Source of the DNA: Eleginops maclovinus
Taxonomy: Eukaryota; Chordata; Actinopteri; Perciformes; Eleginopidae
NCBI RefSeq assembly: GCF_036324505.1
Contig: NC_086361.1
Span: 3,917,196 to 3,981,195 of the forward strand
DNA: 64,000 nucleotides
Reading direction: 5' to 3'
Shown one piece after another: positions 56,633 to 64,000 of this stretch. How positions within the stretch are numbered: the first letter of the stretch is position 1; each line of letters starts with the position of its first letter. The notes beneath the pieces were generated by a model that was given only the letters and a program-made list of their open reading frames with translations, did no database searches and was not told where the DNA came from. Position numbers and translations under genes: made by a program.

Positions 56633-58471
56633 CTATCTGCAATACTTCTGTTCTTTCCTGGCTGCATCCAAGAGTTTTTTGTTTTCAATGAACTTCTTGT
56701 ACACCTCTGTGCAGGGATAAGTGAAATCGACACACACTTGCAGCTCAGCCTTGGCACTGTCCACATCCAGGCGATTCCTCTCGTTTCTCCATGCAGTTAT
56801 CATTGAAAAGACACGTTCTGTGTGTGCATTGCTGCATGGGATGGAGAAAATATAGGCGCTGACCTTCCTGAGATTCACAAGTGGTACATCTGCTTTGGAA
56901 AACAGTTTCAAATATCGTTCCTCACTGTGGCAACCTTCCATTTCTGGTGAGCTGAAGGAACCTTCCACCATGGCATATTCCTCATACAGTCCATCCATAT
57001 CAATGTCCAGATTGCAGGCCTGGACAGCAGCACTGTAGTCTTCAAATGGCACAGAAGTTTTGAGGCCAAGCTTGGCCACTTTGCTATGAAAGCTTCTGTC
57101 AGAGAAGTCATATCTTTCACTGATGTATTTCTTTGCTCTTTCATAAAAAAGCAGAACATCTGCTTCACAATTTTTTGACTGGCAAGGGGGCAGCTGCTTC
57201 AGTTTGCTGTTAACAGTAAACCCAAAGAACCTGTCCTTCATCCTTCTTTCTAGCTTTTGTTTTAGTTCAGTCATTACCTTAAACACTGATGTAATGCTGA
57301 AGGATTTTGCCTCAAGTGCTTCGATCGTGTCGGAGAAGACCTTAAGAACATGGCTGAGAAACAGAAAATATGTCTCTGACACCTCATTGCTTTCCTCTCC
57401 AAAACATCTCCACACAGTTCTGGCACAGTCCCCCTCACCCTCACTCTGGAAGTAGCTGGTCAGGGCCTTCCAATATTTCAGGATTCTGTCAATGGATGGC
57501 AGCAGGGACAACCACCTGGTGACAACATGCCGCAGCAGGTTGGATTCCTCCACCTCCACAAACTCACAGAATTCCTTTAATTGCGCTGTTCTGCTTGCTG
57601 ATATGCTGAAATGGCTGTAAACCTTCAGCACAGCATTTTCCACATCAAAATCAAGGCTGTTTGCTGCATATCTGGTTGCGTTATGCAGAATATGGGCCAA
57701 ACAGTTTGCAGGGAGCACATCTTTTTGGCTCAGTTTCGACTTCTGATACACACTGTTATGTTTGCCATAATTGACACTGGCATTGTCTGCTGCATATGCA
57801 GACATGTTCTTCACTTCTAAGCCAGACATCTCAAGTTTTGCCAGCAGCTGGATTGTTATGGCGTGTGACGTTTCGTTGCTGTCACTATAGAAATCCAACA
57901 GGACATGTTGGATGCCTTCATCAAAGTGAAAATACCTTACCACAATGGGAAAACACTTGGTCGTTCCTTTATTTGAGGCGTCGGTTGCCACGGAAAAGGG
58001 TAGGTTGTTTTCTTTTATGTAGTCGGTATGTAACTGTACAGAATAGGGCCCGAGGACGTTCTCGCACAATGCCTTGGCTTTTGTTCGGCCACAGGTCATC
58101 CCTTTAGCTGTGGGCGAGTCACTGAAAATCTCCCGGTCCACTTTCACGCTGCAGTCTACACTTCTGTACCACTGGTGTTGCTTTACAGCATGGTAAACCT
58201 TGCACAGCTCAGCAGCTGTTATTTTATTATCCAGGGGCGACGAGGCTTCACGAAAAAATGTCCTCATTGAAGAGGTACCTGCCGCACGTCTATTAGTTTT
58301 ATGCTTCTCCGTATCCGCATGTCGTTCAATGGCAGCTTTTCCCTTACTGCTTATGTCAAAATCACAACGACAAAGTGTGCAGAAGCCATGAAAGGAGTCT
58401 CGACTGGTTTTAGATATAAAATCGTGCTCTTTCGTCCATTCTGGATTGAATGAGGTCTTACGTTTTGGCAT
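56633..58471 (-). CDS. hAT transposase, intact 612 codons
   Basis: It starts MPKRKTSFNPEWTKEHDFIS. The N-terminal zinc finger is CTLCRCDFDISSKGKAAIER plus HADTEKH (about 32-57). The RNase-H-like core has PFSVATDASNKGTTKCFP (first Asp region, about 158-175), YAADNASVNYGKHNSVYQKS (second Asp region, about 228) and CLAHILHNATRYAANSLDFD. The insertion domain is helical. The hAT dimerisation block is VSAYIFSIPCSNAHTERVFS followed by MITAWRNERNRLDVDSAK, near 560-595. It has no stop or frameshift and a normal length for the family. The product would cut and rejoin DNA at the element's ends. It could still be inactive through missense changes. It does not look host-domesticated because it retains terminal repeats. 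Confidence 0.92.
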   Translation of the reverse strand: MPKRKTSFNPEWTKEHDFISKTSRDSFHGFCTLCRCDFDISSKGKAAIERHADTEKHKTNRRAAGTSSMRTFFREASSPLDNKITAAELCKVYHAVKQHQWYRSVDCSVKVDREIFSDSPTAKGMTCGRTKAKALCENVLGPYSVQLHTDYIKENNLPFSVATDASNKGTTKCFPIVVRYFHFDEGIQHVLLDFYSDSNETSHAITIQLLAKLEMSGLEVKNMSAYAADNASVNYGKHNSVYQKSKLSQKDVLPANCLAHILHNATRYAANSLDFDVENAVLKVYSHFSISASRTAQLKEFCEFVEVEESNLLRHVVTRWLSLLPSIDRILKYWKALTSYFQSEGEGDCARTVWRCFGEESNEVSETYFLFLSHVLKVFSDTIEALEAKSFSITSVFKVMTELKQKLERRMKDRFFGFTVNSKLKQLPPCQSKNCEADVLLFYERAKKYISERYDFSDRSFHSKVAKLGLKTSVPFEDYSAAVQACNLDIDMDGLYEEYAMVEGSFSSPEMEGCHSEERYLKLFSKADVPLVNLRKVSAYIFSIPCSNAHTERVFSMITAWRNERNRLDVDSAKAELQVCVDFTYPCTEVYKKFIENKKLLDAARKEQKYCR

Positions 58472-58792
58472 GATGCAAACTTTCTGTCAAAGAAGCCGGC
58501 ATATGTATGACGTGGCAGCACATGGAGCCTTGTTTACGTTTTTAACCAATGATATAGCAGATATTTATCTGACACCGCTCTTAGCCAATCATTTGTTAGA
58601 ACAGATATGTTACAGCATTGGACGTTGTGCTGCGTCCCAGCAAAGATTCTAGAACTCCGCTCTTCAAGCCTAGTGCCTCAAGAAGGAGGACAAATACGCG
58701 TCCGGCTTGATGCTGCGCCGGACGCCGGACAGGGCATTGAAAAGCCGGACTGTCCGGCCTAAAGCCGGACGTCTGGCCACCCTAACACGCGG

Positions 58793-59714
58793 TGAATTAG
58801 CCACGTGGTTGTTGATAACTTTGAAACATGTTATTACTTGGGACTTTGGATTTGTGATGTAAAAAAACCAGTCGGGATAAACTCATAACCTGCTGATATT
58901 GCAAATGGTATTGTTATTTAGAAGAAATGTGTGAATACTGTGGAACAAAATGCTATGCAATGGTCGGCTAATTCAGCTAACCTGAGCAGACACCGTTAAT
59001 GTTATGTGGTTAAAGCATTGTGTGAATCTGTTCTCTGTAAGCTACTTTATTAAGCTTCGTATATGATGCAAAGTTAAAGTGTCTGCAAGTGAAATGTTAT
59101 TATGTGTGTATGAGGGATTGTTATATGATACTGTGTGTAACTGTTGAGACAAGAAGAAACAACACTCAATGTGGACTAGTAATAAGGACAATTAATGATT
59201 TCCCTGCACCTTTTGTGCAGGCTGGTTTTTTGTTTGAGCTACATATTGGATTGAGTTGCGCAAGCTGCCTCCGTCTCGCTGCCTTCTGGTTTCAACCTCA
59301 TCATTCCCCTTCTTCACTACTCACTGGATCTTCAGTCATCATCTCCAATATCTTCAGTCCCCATCCCTCCAACTCACTACAGTCTTCTTCACCTGTCAAC
59401 CAGGATGGACAGTCTTTCCCATAAAGGGCGGTAGGAAACTTGAGTGCACTCAAGAAAAAAACTGAAACGTTCACAAACTTGGGTTGAGTAACCAAAGACT
59501 GATTAATACGTTTTTGTTGTTGTTGGTGTGAATTATTACGGGAAGGATTAGAGGTTTTTATGTACTCTACTGCTCTAACTTAATGCCGGTCTCCTCTTAG
59601 AGCCTAGATCATAGATATACCTACAGGGTTGGTGAAACACACACCAGGTGGGTTACAAAGGGAATTCCCAGTTTGGATTTAGTTGGATTAAAGTTTTGAG
59701 TATGCTTTATAAAT
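58793..59714. other. No gene recognised
   Basis: Anonymous DNA. Short frames at 59089-59495 have no recognisable domain. Confidence 0.5.
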
Positions 59715-60660
59715 TGGAAGGTCAAAAACATCATACACATACAGAGGGAAATGTCATATTTTTGCACAGCAGGATGGTCTATGGTCTCTGGACTTTTTAG
59801 CATCCTAACCTTGAGTTTCTAGAACCAAAATTAGGTTAAAAGTCTCAGACACCAATGAGGTATACTTTAAGATAACTTGGTTGAATAAGGCTGGTAGAGA
59901 GGGACACTTAGCGGACAAAAGTACTGTCAAACTACAGCAAAAAGATAGGATAATTTTCAGTCATAGGGAAAGGAACAATTGTTCTGTACATTAAGACTTG
60001 ATGAGCTCCCTGAATTAAGAGACCACTGCAGCATTATCAGTTTCTCTGGTTTTAACAGATATACAGTAGGTCTGTGTTTGAGAAAAGAGAACATTTCTTT
60101 TTGTTATTTTATAAACTACTGACAACACCTTTCTGTGTTGGAATTAAACAGACACTGGAATGGAATAGCTGCCTTACATGCAGAGATGTGACTGACTCAA
60201 ACTGTATAGTTTACAAACATATAAAATGTTGCTGGAGTCTTTTCCACTCCAATCAGCAAAAGTGTTGTCCTTTACTTGCTGAGAGTGAGAAAATTGATTC
60301 ATGTCTTCCACATTTAATCAATAAAGTGCGGATGAATAAAAGCTTTTCTATCCTGGCTTATTTTATTTTTATTACATATGTTGTTTGCAGCAGCTTTCCA
60401 AGATTTTCACTAGTAGTTTTGAATACAGGCTTATGCCGGTTACATAACCTTTCATAACAGTGTGTGAGTCATGTGTAGACATGCAGAGCTGCAGAGCGGC
60501 TGTCTCAGTGAGCTCAACGTGTTCTGTCTCTTTCTTAGTTTCCAGATGACACACTTCTTCCTGACATAGCCGCAAGGTATTTCCTTGAGGGGAACTCCCT
60601 CCATCTAGTTGGAGAACACTTTTGGGTTTTAGTATCACAATGTGCTTTTCATGAAATTAA
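59715..60660 (+). repeat. Tandem duplicated unit, copy 1
   Basis: It starts near GTCAAAAACATCATACACAT. It contains GACAAAAGTACTGTCAAACT at 59914 and CAGAGCTGCAGAGCGGCTGT near 60484. The same three landmarks recur in order at 60662, 63316 and about 63911. Confidence 0.85.
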
Positions 60661-61214
60661 AGTCAAAAACATCATGAACATTATGACGGTCAATGTCATA
60701 TTTTTGAACAGGATGGTCTATGGTCTCCGGACTTGTTTAGCATCCTAACCCTAACCCTAACTTTTTCTAGAACCACCATGAGGTCAAAATACCAGTTTTT
60801 CTAACACTTTGGTTTATGTCCAAAGGTCTGCTATACTACCGCCAAACCAGAGACGTTCCCAATTCCTCACCTGTACGTATTTTAGCGTCCAAACCAAATG
60901 TTAGCATGCTAACAAACTATTATCCTCAAGATGTTGCAAGGCATAGACACAGCCTGTTCTACATCTGGCTTATGTATATGAATGGCCACAAAACGCATTT
61001 TAAATGTGAAGGATTCTCCGTCCCGCGGACCCACCACCTACGGGAAACAGCGATGGGGTCGGTTGCGCTGCCAGAAGGGTGTTAGTGAAAGCAGAGGGTC
61101 TCGACGGACCAGCCTCAGGCGACAGAAGCTGACTTTGGGGACGTGGAATGTCACCTCTCTGGGGGGGAAGGAGCCGGAGCTTGTGCGGCAGTTGGATCTG
61201 GTGGGGCTCACCTC

Positions 61215-61885
61215 TAGGGTTGGGTTTTATCCGATACCGGTGCCTACTCGGTATTTTTTAAATGGTTCCGGTGCCGAAACGGTTCTCGAACCGGTACTTA
61301 AAAAAACGAGAGCGCGCACACGTTGTCAAAAAACAATACCCTTTTATTTCCAGGGCCAAATTGAACACAGTATTAACTTAAATCTTTAAACAATATAAAT
61401 ATAAGTAACATATAGTAATAAATAAACAAATATAGAGAGTCCCAGCCTGGGACTCTTCTATTTGTCCGACATTAGCTGCTGCCGTTGAAGTGCTTGGCTT
61501 TTCGTCACGTAATTTATCAAACACGGTGCATTGATCGGCTTTTAAATAAACTCCATGCACCGTCAGATGTTTCATTAAATTAGAAGTGAAACCTCCCTTG
61601 CATGCTATTGCTTTAAGACATGTGTTGCATGTTGCAGAATCTGCATCCTTAGATGTGAAATGAAGCCAAACCTTGGAACGTTTTACTTTCGGCATCTTTA
61701 TTGATCCTCTCACTCAGTGCTGATCAACAAGTGTGCTGAGTAGCGGCACTGACGTCAGGTTCAACAACCTCAAGTTGACGCCGGAACACCAGGGGGCAGT
61801 ATAAAAAAAAAGGTCTGGCACCGAAATGTTCGTTCTTATTCGGTCTCGTTACTACCGTTTATGTCGGAACCAGTGCCCAACCCTA
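61215..61885 (-). mobile_element. hAT element, deletion derivative, inserted in the RTE LINE
   Basis: The ends TAGGGTTGGG / CCCAACCCTA are flanked by a perfect 8-bp duplication CTCACCTC (61207-61214, 61886-61893). It is 671 bp and keeps only the first coding part of the transposase. Subterminal CGGTACC / ACCGGTG words are present at both ends. Confidence 0.9.
61443..61695 (-). pseudogene. BED zinc finger, first part of a hAT transposase
   Basis: From 61695: MPKVKRSKVWLHFTSKDADS, then CNTCLKAIACKGGFTSNLMK and HLTVHG. The pattern is C-x2-C and H-x4-H, a BED finger. It continues with KPSTSTAAANVGQIEESQAG and then reads into A+T-rich DNA. The catalytic domain is missing, so it could at most bind DNA. 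Confidence 0.8.
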
Positions 61886-64000
61886 CTCACCTCTCTACGC
61901 ACACTCAGATTGAAGAGGAACAATGCGGTTTTCGTCCTGGTCGTGGAACTATGGACCAGCTTTTCACTCTCGCAAGGATCCTGGAGGGGGCCTTGGAGTA
62001 CGCTCATCCGGTCTACATGTGCTTTGTGGATTTGGAGAAGGCGTGACTGGGTTCCCAGGGAGATACTGTGGGAGGTGCTGCGGGAGTATGGGGTGAGGGG
62101 GTCTCTACTCAGGGCCATCCAATCTCTGTACTCTCAAAGGGAGAGCTGTGTCCGGGTCCTCGGTAGCACGTCGGACCGATTTCCGGTGAGGGTTAGCCTC
62201 CGCCAGGGCTGTGCTTTGTCACCAATCCTGTTTGTGATATTCATGGACAGGATTTCGAGGCGTTGGCGTGGGGGAGGGGGTCTGCAGTTCGGTGGGCTAA
62301 GGATTGCACCACTGCTTTTTGCAGATGATGTGGTCCTAATGGCTTCATCGGTCTGTGACCTGCAGCACTCACTGGATCGGTTCACGGCCGAGTGTGAAGC
62401 GACTGGGATGAGGATCAACACCTCCAAATCTGAGGCCATGGTTCTCAGCAGGAAACCGATGGACTATCCACTCCAGATAGGTAATGAAGCCTTACCCCAA
62501 GTGAAGGAGTTCAAGTATCTCGGGGTCTTGTTCTCGAGTGAGGGAAAAATAGAGCGTGAGATGGGCCGGAGAATCGAAGCAGCGGGAGCGGTACTGCAGT
62601 CGCTTTACTGCACCTTTGTGATGAAAAGAGAGCTGAGCCAGCAGGCAAAGCTCTCTGTCTCCCGGGCTATCTTCGTTCCTATCCTCCATATGGTCATGAA
62701 GGATGGGTCATGACCGAAAGAACGAGATTGCGGATACAAGCGGCCGAAATGGGATTTCTCCGCAGGGTGGCTGGCATCTCCCTTAGGGATAAGGTGAGAA
62801 GTTCAGTCATCCGGGAGGGACTCGGAGTAGAACCGCTGCTCCTTCGCGTTGAAAGGAGCCAGTTGAGGTGGTTCGGACACCTAGTGAGGATGCCACCTTA
62901 GCGCCTCCTTACGGAGGTGTTCCAGGCACGTCCAGCTGGGAAGAGACCGAGGGGTAGACCTAGGACCAGGTGGAGGGATTATATCTCTTCGCTGGCCTGG
63001 GAGCGCCTTGGAATCCCCCAGTCAGAGCTGGTTGATGTGGCCAGGGAAAGGAAAGTTTGGGGCTCTCTGCTGGAGCTGTTACCTCCGCGACCCTGACGGA
63101 AAATCGGGAGAAGATGGATGGATGGATGGATGGACGTGAAGGATAAGTGTTGAACTTGGAATCAGTGGTTTGACATGGATATTTGACAAAATAACAGAAT
63201 CAGAAGACTTTTCCTTTACTGATTAACGTTCGAAACACTCTGAAATGTTTAGATTTGGCAAGTAGGTAGACTTGAAGATATTTTGTATAGTAAGGTTGTT
63301 TAGGTGCACTATACTGACAAAAGTACTGTCAAACTACAGCAAAAAGGTAGGCTCATTTTGAGGCATATGGAAGGGAACAATGGTTCTGTACTTTAGACTT
63401 GATGACCTCCCTGAGGAACCTTTGCACAAGCAGCAGCTTTTGTGTGGAAAACAGAATTACACAAGATGTACTGTATTTTAGGTGTTGTTTAATCAAATCA
63501 ATGACGCATAGCACAACGGCAGGTAAACGGAGCAGAGGTTGGACTGCAATCACATTCAAAAGAAGGTATTAGACTTGACACACACAAATCAAGTCAAGGA
63601 GTGCAATCAAATGCTCATTACACAAACATACAGATCGTTTGTTGTGTGCATCAGGGTAAAACATGTTTCTTCCAAGCCTGGCACAACTCAAAAAAGAGTG
63701 TGCAAATCGATAAATGATTTACACATTTAATCAATGACATGCGGATAAATAAAAGCTTTTTCTGTCTGTGATCCTTTCTATTACATATGTTATGTTATAT
63801 ATATGTTATATGTTTGCAGCAGCTTTCCAAGATTTCCTCTTTTAGTTTTGAATACAGGCTTATGCCATTTACATAACCTATAACAGTGTGTGAGTCACGG
63901 GTAGACATGCAGAGCTGCAGAGCGGCTGTCTCAGTGAGCTCAACCTGTTCTGTCTCTTAAAGGGGAGCATCCCGTTGACACACTTCTTCCTGACATGGCC

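Larger units (their letters stand above)
61120..63097 (+). pseudogene. RTE endonuclease/reverse transcriptase remnant
   Basis: LTLGTWNVTSLGGKEPELVR is the start of the apurinic-like endonuclease. It reads to LVGLTS, and after removing the hAT jumps straight to QIEEEQCGFRPGRGTMDQLF of reverse transcriptase, so most of the endonuclease was deleted before the hAT arrived. DLEKA then stops (TGA at 62044) where two bases are missing before DWVPREILWEVLREYG. The catalytic motif LLFADDVVLMAS is intact (about 62317). SLRQGCALSPILFVIFMDRI and EFKYLGVLFSSEGKIEREMG follow. A further break near 62710 leads to RIQAAEMGFLRRVAGISLRD and RWFGHLVRMPP, with a stop at 62901. Sequence readable as RGRPRTRWRDYISSLAWERL follows. 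It is dead. Confidence 0.88.
61015..63135 (+). mobile_element. RTE-clade LINE (Rex3/Expander-like), internally deleted
   Basis: It is bordered by a 9-bp duplication GTGAAGGAT (61006-61014, 63136-63144) and ends in (GATG)n, the usual RTE tail. It contains the beginning of the endonuclease domain, most of reverse transcriptase and the C-terminal region. A hAT (61215-61885) is inserted. Confidence 0.88.
60661..64000 (+). repeat. Tandem duplicated unit, copy 2, split by a LINE
   Basis: Landmarks GTCAAAAACATCATGAACAT (60662), GACAAAAGTACTGTCAAACT (63316) and CAGAGCTGCAGAGCGGCTGT (about 63911) follow copy 1. The RTE LINE 61015-63135 is inserted between the first and second. About 330 bp more than copy 1 remains after removing the LINE. 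The unit runs off the right edge. Confidence 0.82.

Noticed and set aside
59089..59495. Overlapping short frames as a small gene
   Set aside because: No domain or start context; both strands are open by chance.
60746..60764. CCCTAACCCTAA telomere-like words (also GGGTTAGGGTTAG near 20410)
   Set aside because: Only two to three units; too short for an interstitial telomere.

Overview
The window looks like teleost fish nuclear DNA. The evidence is spliced exons of a vertebrate ecto-nucleotide pyrophosphatase with GT/AG borders, a fish-type mobile-element load (hAT, pogo, Tc1, PIF/Harbinger-like, RTE and other LINEs, BEL/Pao, a SCAN-gag Ty3/gypsy element) and long CA/GT/GA/TTA microsatellites. 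Two runs of exactly 500 Ns (9833-10332 and 30760-31259) divide it into three contigs, so order and orientation across those gaps is a scaffolding decision, not something the sequence shows.

Host coding content is one family only: ENPP2 (autotaxin). On the minus strand of the left contig are four consecutive exons (9407-9486, 9164-9283, 1120-1175, 405-470) of the phosphodiesterase domain, including the catalytic-threonine exon. The gene runs off the left edge. On the plus strand of the right contig are six exons (31534-40358) covering the end of that domain, the linker and most of the nuclease-like domain. The two halves therefore point away from each other. A 240-bp block of left-gene intron (about 764-1005) is repeated in inverted orientation at 31261-31500, immediately before the first right-hand exon. 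That exon carries a 1-nt frameshift, and one expected exon between 31921 and 34879 is not visible. I read this as an inverted paralogue that has lost its catalytic half, or a local inversion, or a mis-oriented contig.

Region by region. 1-9832: the left gene; one intron holds a nested set of transposons (a Harbinger-like MITE containing a hAT, which contains a pogo element and a non-autonomous hAT). 10333-31259: no host gene recognised; LINE 3' end, a BEL/Pao gag with probable LTR, an LTR element with a proline-rich repetitive reading frame, a decayed BED/hAT element in a TA repeat, and a dispersed repeat present twice. 31260-43500: the right gene; its introns hold a perfectly phased 26 x 32 bp satellite, a TTA microsatellite and a LINE end, and a Tc1 element lies after its last visible exon. 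43524-46850: a 3'-truncated Gmr1-type gypsy element with integrase upstream of the start of reverse transcriptase. 46850-55130: mostly featureless A+T-rich DNA. 55138-58784: a palindromic MITE and the autonomous hAT it appears to derive from, the latter with an open 612-codon transposase and perfect target duplications. 59715-64000: a tandemly duplicated anonymous unit whose second copy was split by an RTE LINE, itself split by a hAT.

No bacterial operons, CRISPR arrays, rRNA or tRNA genes were seen.
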